Below are positions 9,289 through 20,905 of a stretch of 64,000 bases of DNA, in pieces. Both the position numbers and the translations under genes were made by a program. Source of the DNA: Candidatus Zixiibacteriota bacterium (GTDB taxonomy: Bacteria; Zixibacteria; MSB-5A5; GN15; PGXB01); assembly GCA_016933695.1 (NCBI GenBank), contig JAFGAL010000001.1, forward strand, positions 186,001 to 250,000, read 5' to 3'. The notes below the pieces were generated by a model. That model worked only from the letters and a program-made list of their open reading frames with translations, was not told the origin of the DNA and made no database searches. The first letter of the stretch is position 1, and each line of letters opens with the position of its first letter.

Positions 9289-10032
9289 TTACGACATTAA
9301 CAGGCCGCCATCGACTCCGATGACCTGCCCGGTTACATACGATGCATCTTCGGAAACCAGAAACGCCACCGCGGCGGCGACGTCCTCGGACGTCCCCAGT
9401 CGCTTCATCGGGATCGCTTCCGAGAGCCTCTCCCGCGCCGCTTCCGGCATCTGGTCGGTCATGGCGGTCTGGATAAATCCCGGCGCAATGGCGTTCACGG
9501 TCACGCCGCGCGTCGCCAGCTCCTTCGCCGCCGCCCTGGTCAGCCCGATCAATCCCGCCTTACTGGCGGCATAATTGGTCTGACCGGCATTGCCCATCCG
9601 TCCCACGACCGATGAAATATTAACAATTCTTCCGGAACGTTGTTTCATCATTAGTTTCGCCGCCGCCTGGGTCACCAGAAACGCCCCCTTGAGATTGACA
9701 TTGATCACGCTGTCCCAGTCCTGCTCGGACATGCGCACCATCAGTCCGTCGCGGGTGATGCCGGCATTGTTGACGACAATATCCAAACGGCTGAATTTGG
9801 CGACGGCAGTCTCGACCAGCCGTATGGCGTCATCACGACTGGCCACGTTGGCGGCGACCGCAATCACCTCGACACCGCGCGACCGCAGTTCTTCGGCGGT
9901 TGTCTCGGCGGCATCGGCCATGATATCCGAAATGACGATTTTTGCGCCGTCGGCGGCCAGGCGCTCGGCAATGGCTTTGCCGATTCCGCGCGCTGAACCC
10001 GTAATCAGCGCCGTTTTTCCGGTTAGTGTCAT
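9289..10032 (-). CDS. fabG: 3-oxoacyl-ACP reductase
   Basis: The 247-residue short-chain dehydrogenase reduces 3-oxoacyl-ACP with NADPH. The cofactor loop TGSARGIGKAIA is at the N terminus and NNAG near residue 90. The catalytic residues are Ser in NISSVVGRMGN and Tyr/Lys in YAASKAGLIG. The C terminus GQVIGVDGGLLMS is typical of FabG. It lies 10 bp after fabD and 36 bp before acpP, so it is operonic. Confidence 0.96.
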   Translation of the reverse strand: MTLTGKTALITGSARGIGKAIAERLAADGAKIVISDIMADAAETTAEELRSRGVEVIAVAANVASRDDAIRLVETAVAKFSRLDIVVNNAGITRDGLMVRMSEQDWDSVINVNLKGAFLVTQAAAKLMMKQRSGRIVNISSVVGRMGNAGQTNYAASKAGLIGLTRAAAKELATRGVTVNAIAPGFIQTAMTDQMPEAARERLSEAIPMKRLGTSEDVAAAVAFLVSEDASYVTGQVIGVDGGLLMS

Positions 10033-10042
10033 GTTGCCTTGT

Positions 10043-10978
10043 CTACTCCGCCATCACCGTTGCAAACGCCTCGACATCCTGCATGGTATCGATATTAATA
10101 ATTTTGGCGTCTTTGATCTCCCGTTTTGCCAGGCCGGTCAGGACCTTGCTCGGACCGACTTCGATTACGACATCGACGCCGCGCCTGACAAAGGTCTGCA
10201 TGGTTTGATACCATTTCACCGGCGACGTCAACTGCATCACCAGCAATTTTTTCAACCGCTCGGAATCGTTTTCCGGTTCGGCGGTTACGTTCGGGACAAT
10301 GTCTGTATTTGGCGTCAAAAAGTCAACCGTTTCCAAATATTCTTTCATACCTTTTTGGGCCGATTCCATCAGGGGCGAATGAAATGCGCCGCCCACCTGC
10401 AGTTCCATCGCGCGCTTGGCACCCGCTTCTTTGCACAGGCGACAGGCCTCGGCGACTCCCTCGACGGTTCCGGAAATAACCAGCTGATTGGCCGAATTGT
10501 AATTGGCGGGAACCACCACGCCCGTTGCGGAAGCAATGTCACAAATCTCCGCGACCCTATCCTGATCAAGGCCGATAATCGCGGCCATGGTGCTGGGGGT
10601 TTCCCGGCAGGCCTGTTCCATCAACTCCGCCCGTCGTCCGACCGCCCTGACGGCATCATCGGCACTTAACACGCCGGCCAGCGCCAGCGAACCGTATTCA
10701 CCCAGGGAATGCCCCGCGGTGATGGCGGCTTCGGGAAGCGCATCCTTCATGACGGTCAACACCGCCAGCGAATGCAGTAAAATCGCCGGCTGGGTGAACC
10801 GGGTCTGTTTGAGCACGTCGGCGGGACCTTCAAAGGCGATCTTCGCGATATCCTCACCGATGGTTTGCGATGCGATATCATATAGCCTTCTGACGTTTGC
10901 ATCAGCGTCGTACAGGTCTTTGCCCATACCGACGTACTGTGATGCCTGTCCCGGAAATACTATGGCTATCGATTCCAT
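10043..10978 (-). CDS. fabD: Malonyl-CoA:ACP transacylase
   Basis: The 311-residue enzyme loads malonate onto ACP. The nucleophile elbow GHSLGEYGSL and the AFHSPLM motif carrying the catalytic His are present. The chosen start (MESIAIVFPGQ) has GGAG five bases upstream. An alternative ATG five codons earlier would overlap the fabH stop. It lies 8 bp downstream of fabH. Confidence 0.95.
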   Translation of the reverse strand: MESIAIVFPGQASQYVGMGKDLYDADANVRRLYDIASQTIGEDIAKIAFEGPADVLKQTRFTQPAILLHSLAVLTVMKDALPEAAITAGHSLGEYGSLALAGVLSADDAVRAVGRRAELMEQACRETPSTMAAIIGLDQDRVAEICDIASATGVVVPANYNSANQLVISGTVEGVAEACRLCKEAGAKRAMELQVGGAFHSPLMESAQKGMKEYLETVDFLTPNTDIVPNVTAEPENDSERLKKLLVMQLTSPVKWYQTMQTFVRRGVDVVIEVGPSKVLTGLAKREIKDAKIINIDTMQDVEAFATVMAE

Positions 10979-10986
10979 ATTGTCTC

Positions 10987-11976
10987 CTACCATTTGACCG
11001 TCGCCGAAGCCCAGGTCAGGCCTCCCCCGAACGCGGCCATTAACAGAATATCTCCCTCTTTAATCCGGCCGCTTCGCACCACTTCATCGAGTGCAATGGG
11101 AACCGATGCCGCCGAAGTGTTGCCGTATTTGTCAATGTTCATGAACACCCGTTCGATGGGAATCCCGATCCGCCGGGCGGCGGATTCCATAATGCGGATG
11201 TTGGCCTGATGCGGTACCATGACAGTGACGTCTTCGGATTTCAGCCCCGCCATGTCGAGGGCTTTCAATGACGCATCACTCATCTGCCGGACCGCATGGC
11301 GAAACACCTCACTGCCGGACATAGTAATAAAAAAATCGCCGTCACCATTATGGAAGCTCTGCGGCGGCGCGATCGAACCACCGTGGGGAATCCACAGCAG
11401 TTCCGACAAACGGCCGTCGGACTTGAGGAACGTGGACAAAATCCCCCGGTCCCCTTCCGACGCCTCGACGACGGCCGCGCCGGCTCCGTCACCGAACAGC
11501 ACACAGGTGTTGCGGTCGGTGAAATCAGTGCACGACGACAGCTTTTCGGCTCCAATGACCATGACTCTCTTATATTGGCCGATCCTGATAAACGAATTGG
11601 CGATTGACAGACCATGCAGAAATCCCGCGCAGGCCGCCACGATGTCCAATGCCGCGGCATTGACCAGTCCCAGTTTTTTCTGGACGATACAGGCCGTGGA
11701 GGGCAGTCGATGATCGGGTGTCACCGTTCCCAACAAAAGCAAGTCGACATCTTTGGGACCCAGACCGGCCATCTCCAGTGCTCTTCGTCCGGCGGCCACC
11801 GCCAGATCGGACATGCTTTCATATTTTTCACAGATGCGACGTTCTTTAATCCCGGTCCGGCTTTGAATCCATTCGTCGGTGGTGTCCACCATTTTTTCCA
11901 GATCGTGATTGGTCATGATGTGTTCCGGAACGGCCGACCCCAGACCGGTTATACGGCCTCTGCGATTACGATACAT
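10987..11976 (-). CDS. fabH: 3-oxoacyl-ACP synthase III (KAS III)
   Basis: FabH starts fatty acid synthesis by joining acetyl-CoA to malonyl-ACP. The Cys nucleophile is in DIVAACAGFLHGL. The His is in VPHQANIRIME and the Asn in DKYGNTSAASVP, giving the full Cys-His-Asn triad. The start at 11976 (MYRNRRGRITGLG) gives the family's usual 329 residues and overlaps the plsX stop by 11 bases. A GTG at 12000 is possible but would add an atypical N terminus. Confidence 0.94.
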   Translation of the reverse strand: MYRNRRGRITGLGSAVPEHIMTNHDLEKMVDTTDEWIQSRTGIKERRICEKYESMSDLAVAAGRRALEMAGLGPKDVDLLLLGTVTPDHRLPSTACIVQKKLGLVNAAALDIVAACAGFLHGLSIANSFIRIGQYKRVMVIGAEKLSSCTDFTDRNTCVLFGDGAGAAVVEASEGDRGILSTFLKSDGRLSELLWIPHGGSIAPPQSFHNGDGDFFITMSGSEVFRHAVRQMSDASLKALDMAGLKSEDVTVMVPHQANIRIMESAARRIGIPIERVFMNIDKYGNTSAASVPIALDEVVRSGRIKEGDILLMAAFGGGLTWASATVKW

Positions 11977-12991
11977 CACTGACACCATTGGGTACCACAC
12001 CGTTCATCTCGGAGCGGATATTGCCATGGATATTGTGACGTACCATTTCGGCCGCCGTCAACACCGCGTTTTTAATCGCCTTTGGTGATGAAGAACCGTG
12101 ACAAATAATCGACACACCGTCCACGCCCAACAGCGGGGCGCCTCCGGATTCGGCATAGTCGAATGAGCGCCGCAGTCGTTTTAGAAACGGCCGCATCAGG
12201 CCCGCGCCGATCCGGGAAAAGATATTGGTCGACACCTGCCGTCGCAGAGAGGAGGTCAAAAAACCCTCCACCGACTCCGCGAATTTCAGCAGAATGTTGC
12301 CGACGAATCCGTCGGTAACGATCACGTCAATCTCTCCGGTGAGAACATCGCGGCCCTCGACATTGCCGACAAAATTCAAATCCGACTTCTCAAATAATTC
12401 ATGCGTCTGAAAGATCAATTCATTGCCCTTGCTTTTTTCTTCTCCAATGGATAACAATCCCACCTTGGGAGATGTTCTCCCACTCATGAGCGAGGTATAA
12501 ATCGACCCCATCAAGCCGAACTGATACAGCGTTTGCGGTTTGCACTCGGCGTTGGCGCCCACATCGAGCACCAGCGTCGGCACACCGGTCGAGGTTGGGA
12601 AGAAACTCCCGATGGCGGGGCGGTTGACCCCTTCGATTCGGCCCAGAATCAGAATTGACGAAGCCATCACGGCGCCGGTGTTCCCGGCCGAAACGAAGGC
12701 GTCCGCCTTCCCGTTCTTCTGCATCATCAGCCCCACGGCGATGGAAGAGGTTTTCTTGCGAATTCCCTCGGTCGGGGTGTCGGCCATGGCCACCGAGTGC
12801 GGGGCATCCTGAAAATCCACGTTGGGGGGAAGATCTTTCAGCCCCTGGATGGTATTATTGACCACCTCGGTTTTGCCGACCAGCACCACGCGCACGTCGT
12901 CGGGACGCTCCTGCGCCGCCCATATTCCACCCTGAATGATGGAATCCGGCGAGGCGTCGGCGCCCATGACATCGAGCGCGACAGTCATCAT
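11966..12991 (-). CDS. plsX: Phosphate acyltransferase PlsX
   Basis: PlsX converts acyl-ACP to acyl-phosphate for phospholipid synthesis. The start MMTVALDVMGADASP matches the family N terminus and gives the normal 341 residues. The frame stays open to 13132 but that part overlaps rpmF and is not homologous in character. Nearby ATG codons at 12988 and 13009 are alternatives, and none has a strong ribosome-binding site. Internal GNTGAVMA and VTDGFVGN motifs are typical. The rpmF-plsX-fabH order is widely conserved. Confidence 0.93.
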   Translation of the reverse strand: MMTVALDVMGADASPDSIIQGGIWAAQERPDDVRVVLVGKTEVVNNTIQGLKDLPPNVDFQDAPHSVAMADTPTEGIRKKTSSIAVGLMMQKNGKADAFVSAGNTGAVMASSILILGRIEGVNRPAIGSFFPTSTGVPTLVLDVGANAECKPQTLYQFGLMGSIYTSLMSGRTSPKVGLLSIGEEKSKGNELIFQTHELFEKSDLNFVGNVEGRDVLTGEIDVIVTDGFVGNILLKFAESVEGFLTSSLRRQVSTNIFSRIGAGLMRPFLKRLRRSFDYAESGGAPLLGVDGVSIICHGSSSPKAIKNAVLTAAEMVRHNIHGNIRSEMNGVVPNGVSDVS

Positions 12992-13035
12992 ATTCGCGTC
13001 TTTGCCCATGTGGCGATTAACCGCATCTACCCGGG

Positions 13036-13218
13036 TTATGCTTCTTTCGGGGTCATTACCACACTGCCCTTGTAAAATCCGCAGCTGGGGCAGACATGGT
13101 GCGGCAGGGTTGCCTGATGACAATTCGGGCATTCAATAACTTGCGGCGCAGACAATTTCCAGTGCGTTCTTCTTTTACGCCCCCGTGTCCGCGAGTGTCT
13201 TCTCTTTGGAAGTGCCAT
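13036..13218 (-). CDS. rpmF: 50S ribosomal protein L32
   Basis: This 60-residue basic protein begins MALPKRRHSRTRGRKRRTH, as L32 does. It keeps all four zinc ligands in CPNCH...CPSCG, so it is the zinc-binding (C+) form. It lies between yceD and plsX, the classic arrangement. Confidence 0.96.
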   Translation of the reverse strand: MALPKRRHSRTRGRKRRTHWKLSAPQVIECPNCHQATLPHHVCPSCGFYKGSVVMTPKEA

Positions 13219-13244
13219 ATTTCTTACCTATTCGTTTAATACTA

Positions 13245-13754
13245 CTATTCCAACAGGTTTCTTAAACCATCCCATCGTTCATCAAATTCATCCGGACTGC
13301 AGTCGCAGGTTTCCTCGTTCAAATTCACGCCGCAATTCGGGCACAGTCCCTTGCACTCCTCGTTGCACACCGGTTTCATCGGCAGAGCCAGAGTCAGCGT
13401 CTGCCTGACCATATCCGTTAAATCAACAATATGCTCGTTTTGTTTCAAATAAATGCAGTCTTCCGAGCTGTCGGACGCCATTACCGCTTTCGTCTGGGTG
13501 GTTTTAATCAGCACGTCCAGCTCTCCGACCAGCTCGCTTTCATACATCTCCAGGCATCGCGAACATTCCACGTCGACCGGGGCTTTCACCACACCGTGCA
13601 GAAGATACTCCTCCTTGACCTTCTGGAGGTTGATCTTCAGTTTGATCACATCCCGAAACGTGATCCCCTCGATGGTCCCCTCAAGATTGTCTCCCTCCGA
13701 CTCCAGTACAAATTCAACCGGAAACGAACTGAATTCACGCAAATCAAAATTCAT
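13245..13754 (-). CDS. yceD: YceD/DUF177 family protein (rRNA accumulation)
   Basis: The 169-residue protein belongs to the DUF177 family encoded next to rpmF, which is linked to 23S rRNA accumulation. The family pattern CSRC in the middle and CNEECKGLCPNCGxNLN near the C terminus is present. The latter is a likely metal-binding cluster. It opens the rpmF-plsX-fab operon. A promoter-like TTGACT-17-TACTTT places the start point almost on the ATG, and no Shine-Dalgarno site is visible, so the message may be leaderless. Confidence 0.88.
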   Translation of the reverse strand: MNFDLREFSSFPVEFVLESEGDNLEGTIEGITFRDVIKLKINLQKVKEEYLLHGVVKAPVDVECSRCLEMYESELVGELDVLIKTTQTKAVMASDSSEDCIYLKQNEHIVDLTDMVRQTLTLALPMKPVCNEECKGLCPNCGVNLNEETCDCSPDEFDERWDGLRNLLE

Positions 13755-13762
13755 AGAATGCG

Positions 13763-13791
13763 AAAGTAAAAAAAGTCCGCGATAAAGTCAA
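13763..13791 (-). promoter_or_regulatory. Possible sigma-70 promoter of the yceD-rpmF-plsX-fab operon
   Basis: Minus-strand TTGACT (13786-13791) is 17 bp from TACTTT (13763-13768). The -35 is good and the -10 weak. The predicted start point is within one or two bases of the yceD ATG. Confidence 0.4.
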
Positions 13792-13814
13792 GATCAAATA
13801 ACCAGAGAAAGTCG

Positions 13815-13849
13815 GTGCGGCGCGGGCTGGCACCCCGGAAACGCCGCAC
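13815..13849 (-). terminator. Hairpin after atpC, probable terminator
   Basis: GTGCGGCG pairs with CGCCGCAC around a 19-base loop, 14-48 bases downstream of the atpC stop. The T-run after it is poor (CGACTTTCTC), so termination may be partial and allow read-through into yceD. Confidence 0.5.
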
Positions 13850-13862
13850 GTCGCTTTATCGC

Positions 13863-14267
13863 TTACTCGTCTTCCCGCCCGGCAATGCGGATCCGGTTCT
13901 TGGCCCGGGCCAGCGCCCGATGGGCACGGGGGAGATCAATCTCGCCGGCGGCGTCGGCCAACCGCCGTTTGGCGCGTTCCAGAGCCTCACGAGCCCGTTC
14001 CAGGTCGATATTTTTGGCGAATTCGACCGAATCAACCAGAAGCGTGGCATGATTGGAGGAAATCTCGAAAAAGCCGAAGGAAACCGCCATGTCGATCTCT
14101 TTGGCATTGGTATCCTTGACCCTGACTTTCCCGGGAACAATCGCCGTGATCAACGGAGCATGATCGCTAAGAACTCCCAAGTACCCCTCGGAACCGGGAA
14201 TGATCAGCGATGTGACTTCCGCCTCGTAAAATATCTTCTCAGGCGTGACTATGGAGAGTGTATACAT
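13863..14267 (-). CDS. atpC: ATP synthase F1 epsilon subunit
   Basis: The 134-residue epsilon subunit forms part of the central stalk and regulates ATP hydrolysis. The N-terminal beta domain (VTPEKIFYEAEVTSLIIPG, GVLSDHAPLI) is followed by the C-terminal helical hairpin (LERAREALERAKRRLADA). It is the last gene of the atp operon, 14 bp after atpD. Confidence 0.95.
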   Translation of the reverse strand: MYTLSIVTPEKIFYEAEVTSLIIPGSEGYLGVLSDHAPLITAIVPGKVRVKDTNAKEIDMAVSFGFFEISSNHATLLVDSVEFAKNIDLERAREALERAKRRLADAAGEIDLPRAHRALARAKNRIRIAGREDE

Positions 14268-14281
14268 CTCGCTTCCGCCCG

Positions 14282-15700
<1,419 letters not shown>

Positions 15701-15725
15701 CTATTTCAGTATCTTACTTATCCAC

Positions 15726-16592
15726 TTAACCCGACAGCGCTTCGGCACCGCCGACAATATCCAGCAGTTCTTTGGTGATCGCGGCCTGACGCGCCTTGTT
15801 GTACTGCAGAGTCAGGGTGTCGATCATCTCGCCGGCATTCTTGGTGGCCGCCCCCATCGCAATCATCCGCGTCCCGTGTTCCGATGCGAATGAATCGGCC
15901 AGGACCGTTATCAGTTTGGTATAGGCATACCGCGGCATCAAATCGGTGAAGATCGCTTCCGGCGACGGTTCGAAGATGTAATCCTGCGTGGCCGCCTTCT
16001 GTTCGTCGACCACCGGTCGTTCCACCGGCAGGTAGGTCGCCTCGGTGATCTTGTACCGCGTGGTGGAGAGAAACTGCGTGTAAATCAGTTTGATCTCATC
16101 GGTCTCGCCGTTCAGGAAACGATTCGTCAGCAGATCGACCACCTCGCGGGCTTTATCGTAATCCAGGTTGCCGCCCCAGTCGCTGAACGTCTTGACGATC
16201 GTCCACGGACGACGCTTGAAAAAGTCATACCCCTTGCGCCCGACCAGCACCAGCTCGGTGTTTTCCGGCGCTTTATCCGCCAGCCAGGCATTGGCCCGAC
16301 CGATCAGGTTGGAGTTGAACGATCCGCAGAGACCGCGATCCGAGGTCAGCAGAACCAGCGTCTGCTTTTTCACCTCACGAGCCGCGAAAAAGGGATGCAT
16401 CAGTTCACCGGAGGCCGACGCCGACAGGTGCACCAGGATATGATCCAGTTTTTCCGAGTAGGGACGAACCTGCATGATCTTCATCTGCGCCTTGCGCAGT
16501 TTCGCCGCGGCCACCATCTCCATCGCCTTGGTAATCTGGCGGGTCGAGATGACCGAACGAATTCTCTTTTTTACTTGTCGCAGAGTCGGCAT
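15726..16592 (-). CDS. atpG: ATP synthase F1 gamma subunit
   Basis: The 288-residue gamma subunit is the rotating shaft. N-terminal MPTLRQVKKRIRSVISTRQITKAM and C-terminal MIDTLTLQYNKARQAAITKELLDIVGGAEAL are the conserved coiled-coil halves. It lies 3 bp downstream of atpA. Confidence 0.96.
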   Translation of the reverse strand: MPTLRQVKKRIRSVISTRQITKAMEMVAAAKLRKAQMKIMQVRPYSEKLDHILVHLSASASGELMHPFFAAREVKKQTLVLLTSDRGLCGSFNSNLIGRANAWLADKAPENTELVLVGRKGYDFFKRRPWTIVKTFSDWGGNLDYDKAREVVDLLTNRFLNGETDEIKLIYTQFLSTTRYKITEATYLPVERPVVDEQKAATQDYIFEPSPEAIFTDLMPRYAYTKLITVLADSFASEHGTRMIAMGAATKNAGEMIDTLTLQYNKARQAAITKELLDIVGGAEALSG

Positions 16593-16595
16593 ACG

Positions 16596-18110
<1,515 letters not shown>

Positions 18111-18276
18111 CGTAAATACCTCTATTCAATAACAGACTTTATATTCGCAACCATCAAACCGCTTTTATGTACGGTTCTCGTCTTTGCCGGCATCGTTTCT
18201 TCTCCTCGGCATCCGTTTGCGCTGACCTCGTCGTGTACGGCTGTCACACCCCGTGCACTCGCGCCGGAAAACGCGA
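18111..18276. other. Untranslated 166-bp spacer between atpH and atpA
   Basis: Other atp genes in this operon are separated by 4 to about 60 bp, but this spacer is 166 bp. I see no convincing ORF, terminator or promoter in it. It may hold an mRNA processing or stability element. Confidence 0.5.
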
Positions 18277-18825
18277 TTAGTGCACTTTTACCTTCATCAA
18301 CCGGTTCCGCAGCTGACTCAGCCCGTACCGGATGGAACCGTCGAGAATCTGGTTATGCAGGATGACAATCATCCCGCCGATAATCGACGGATCATTTTTT
18401 TCCTCGAGTTCGATTTTCAGCGACGTGCGCGCGGCCAGTCGCTGGATCAATTCCTTGCGTTCGGCGTCGGTAATTTTGACCGCCGTAATGCAGGTGGCCC
18501 TGGCAATGCCCTTTTCGGCGCGCACCAGGCGATCGAACTCGTCGATGATTTCCGGCAGAAACTTAAGTCGATGTTTTTCGACCAGAAACTGCACGAAATG
18601 GTAAAACGGCTTGTCCAGCCGGCCGGCAAAGGCCTTCTCGACCAGGTTATACTTGTCCTCGTCGGGGATCTGGGGCGCGGTCATAAAGTCCAGAAAGGTC
18701 CGGTCTTTTTTCAGGTACGCCACCAGAGCGTCAAACTGGTCCCAGGCCGCGTCGAGCGCATTCTGCTCTTTGGCCAGCTCAAACAGGGCGGATGAGTACT
18801 TTTTGGCAACTTGCTGGGCAATCAT
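18277..18825 (-). CDS. atpH: ATP synthase delta subunit
   Basis: The 182-residue protein matches F1 delta (OSCP), which joins the F1 head to the peripheral stalk. N-terminal IAQQVAKKYSSALFELA and C-terminal DPSIIGGMIVILHNQILDGSIRYGL are family hallmarks. It lies four bases from atpF. Confidence 0.95.
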   Translation of the reverse strand: MIAQQVAKKYSSALFELAKEQNALDAAWDQFDALVAYLKKDRTFLDFMTAPQIPDEDKYNLVEKAFAGRLDKPFYHFVQFLVEKHRLKFLPEIIDEFDRLVRAEKGIARATCITAVKITDAERKELIQRLAARTSLKIELEEKNDPSIIGGMIVILHNQILDGSIRYGLSQLRNRLMKVKVH

Positions 18826-18829
18826 GGGA

Positions 18830-19312
18830 TTACGCCTTTTCGATGTTGTCTATGAACTTCCCGATCAACTCCCGCTCTTTCTTGTCATCAAGCTTCTCAT
18901 GCAGGATCTTCTCCGCCGCGGTCAGGGTAATGGCAACCATTTGTTCTTTGAGCTGCACCTTGGCCTTGGCGACGTCGCGATCCAACTGCTCGTTGGTGCG
19001 ATTGATAATCCCGCGCGCTTCTTCCTGAGCGTTCATCTTGATATCGGAGGCGAGCTTGTTGGCCTCGTTCACCGCCTCGGTGATCTTGACCCGACGCTCC
19101 GCCTCGATATTCTTCAGTTTGTTCTCGTACTCCGTCCGCAATTGTTCGGCATCCTGTTTTCGGGTCTCGATGTTGTCGAATTCGTCTTTGATCTTCTGCC
19201 GCCGTTCCTCCATCATGGACAACAGCGGTTTCCAGGCGAATTTCTTCAGCAACCAGACCGTAATCAGGAAACCGATTATGTGAGTTATTACTTGCGCTAG
19301 TTCAATGTTCAT
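18830..19312 (-). CDS. atpF: ATP synthase Fo subunit b
   Basis: The 160-residue b subunit has one N-terminal membrane helix (about residues 4-24) and a long charged coiled coil that forms the peripheral stalk. A GGAG site lies seven bases upstream of the ATG. Only one b gene is present, so the stalk is predicted to be a homodimer. Confidence 0.94.
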   Translation of the reverse strand: MNIELAQVITHIIGFLITVWLLKKFAWKPLLSMMEERRQKIKDEFDNIETRKQDAEQLRTEYENKLKNIEAERRVKITEAVNEANKLASDIKMNAQEEARGIINRTNEQLDRDVAKAKVQLKEQMVAITLTAAEKILHEKLDDKKERELIGKFIDNIEKA

Positions 19313-19370
19313 TGACGATCTCCAACAGTCAGTTGGTGAACTCCTCTCCTCAGTTTGCGGACTGTGTTAA

Positions 19371-19604
19371 TTAACCGATCTTGCCCATGAGCAACAGCAG
19401 ACCGACCAGCGCATAAATGGTCAACGCCTCGATAAACGCGGCACCGATGATCATACCGGTCTGAATCTTACCCGCGGCTTCAGGCTGACGACCCATCGCT
19501 TCCATTGCGGAACCTACCGCCTTGCCGAGCCCGAGGCCCGAACCAATCGCCGCGATCGAAACCGCAATCGGCAGTGCAAATGAAAGTGCAGTCTGGAAAT
19601 CCAT
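19371..19604 (-). CDS. atpE: ATP synthase Fo subunit c (proton type)
   Basis: The 77-residue proteolipid has two membrane helices joined by the conserved RQPEA loop. The ion-binding carboxylate is the Glu in [14 protein letters not shown]. The Glu is followed by Ala instead of Ser or Thr, and the first helix has Leu where sodium-binding rings have Gln. These features predict proton coupling. The ATG at 19604 has GGAGG five bases upstream. A TTG four codons earlier is not needed. Confidence 0.96.
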   Translation of the reverse strand: MDFQTALSFALPIAVSIAAIGSGLGLGKAVGSAMEAMGRQPEAAGKIQTGMIIGAAFIEALTIYALVGLLLLMGKIG

Positions 19605-19664
19605 CTCATCCTCCAAAAAAATTGATACGGTGAAACTCTATCTTTTTTTCTTTTCTTCTCGTTA

Positions 19665-20492
19665 TCAATGCTCGTCATGCGGCATGACCATCACGAAATA
19701 AATCGTGGACAGCATGGTGAACACCAGGGCCTGGATGGTCGAGGTCAGCATGGCCAGCAAAATAAAGGGAATCTGGAACGGAAAGCCGATCGGCGATCCG
19801 AAAATTCCCATGAACATGATCCCCAGCGACACGAACGCCGCGATCAGGATATCCTCACCGGTGATGTTGCCGAATAGACGAAGCGCCAGTGAAAACGGTT
19901 TCGCCAGCTCGCCGACCAGGTGAATCGGCAGGTTGATCGGCGCCAGACACCAGGTGACGACATCCGTCGGCGATCCCATCAAATGGTGCACGTATCCCCA
20001 CACTCCCAGCCGCCGGATACCGGTGTATTGCACATACAGAAACACCGTCAGCGCCAGGGCCGCGGTGGTGTTGATCGACGATGTCGAAGATTTGAAGAAG
20101 GGAATCAGGCCAAGCAGGTTCATGAACCAGATGTACACGAACAGGGTGCCCAGAAACGGCGTAAATTTCTTCGCCTCCTTGCTTCCCATCACCGACTCGA
20201 TAAGGTTGTACAACCCCTCGACAATCATCTCCACCAGGTTCTGGAGTCGGCCGGGAATCATCTGCCGCTTCCGATACGTGATCATCGCCACCACAATCAT
20301 GAACAGCGCCACCACTCCGGCATAAATTAATGCGTCGTAATGGTGCGCGAAGGCCTTGTTGATGAACGTGATCAGGTTGGGAAGTTCGTGCGATTCCCCG
20401 CCTCCGTGCCCGCCCTCGGCGGCGTGTTCCGCACCGTGGGCCGCCGCGTCATGCGTCGCGGTCAGAATGTGATAAAACAGTCGGTTAAACAC
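19665..20492 (-). CDS. atpB: ATP synthase Fo subunit a
   Basis: The 275-residue a subunit forms the proton half-channels. The essential Arg lies in KPFSLALRLFGNITGED. A His-rich N-terminal extension (HDAAAHGAEHAAEGGHGGG) precedes the first membrane span and is longer than usual. It might bind metal, though this is not shown. The start is a GTG that overlaps the upstream gene by eight bases, indicating translational coupling. Confidence 0.95.
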   Translation of the reverse strand: MFNRLFYHILTATHDAAAHGAEHAAEGGHGGGESHELPNLITFINKAFAHHYDALIYAGVVALFMIVVAMITYRKRQMIPGRLQNLVEMIVEGLYNLIESVMGSKEAKKFTPFLGTLFVYIWFMNLLGLIPFFKSSTSSINTTAALALTVFLYVQYTGIRRLGVWGYVHHLMGSPTDVVTWCLAPINLPIHLVGELAKPFSLALRLFGNITGEDILIAAFVSLGIMFMGIFGSPIGFPFQIPFILLAMLTSTIQALVFTMLSTIYFVMVMPHDEH

Positions 20493-20892
20493 TCTTCAGG
20501 CTTTCTTTTCTATTACTCATATCCATATTATCAAGCTTTAAAATGGTCCGCCCCACCGCCTTGAGCACCATCACCAGCAGAACCACCGAAAATCCGATCA
20601 AAAGCAAAATGGCATCGAAATACTCGCTGGTAACCATAAAATACCCGGAGGCGTACAGTAAAGGGAATTTGATAAACATCACGACCAGCGCGGTAGTCTT
20701 GTCGACCCCGTCGGGGCGCAGTGCGGAGCGAATCAGCTTTTCCAGAAAATACAGATTTACCATCCCCCAGACCAGCCCGGTAAATACCGACAGGCTCGCC
20801 TGAAATCCGTAATAATAGGAGCCAAAGATGATAATCAGCAGGCCGAGTGCGGCCGCCGTTTTGATGGTTCTGGCAATAAACCCGATATCCAT
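20485..20892 (-). CDS. AtpI-like small membrane protein
   Basis: The 135-residue protein has four predicted membrane spans and sits between atpZ and atpB, where subunit I is usually found. Subunit I helps assemble the c-ring. The fold pattern (SLSVFTGLVWGMVNLYFLEKL) fits the ATP synthase I superfamily, but the sequence is too diverged for a firm name. It overlaps atpB by eight bases. Confidence 0.75.
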   Translation of the reverse strand: MDIGFIARTIKTAAALGLLIIIFGSYYYGFQASLSVFTGLVWGMVNLYFLEKLIRSALRPDGVDKTTALVVMFIKFPLLYASGYFMVTSEYFDAILLLIGFSVVLLVMVLKAVGRTILKLDNMDMSNRKESLKSV

Positions 20893-20905
20893 TAGCGTTT
20901 TTTGC

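Noticed and set aside
9590-10669. A 359-codon plus-strand frame opposite fabG and fabD
   Set aside because: It is antisense to two certain enzymes and has Arg/Ser/Thr-rich composition typical of shadow frames.
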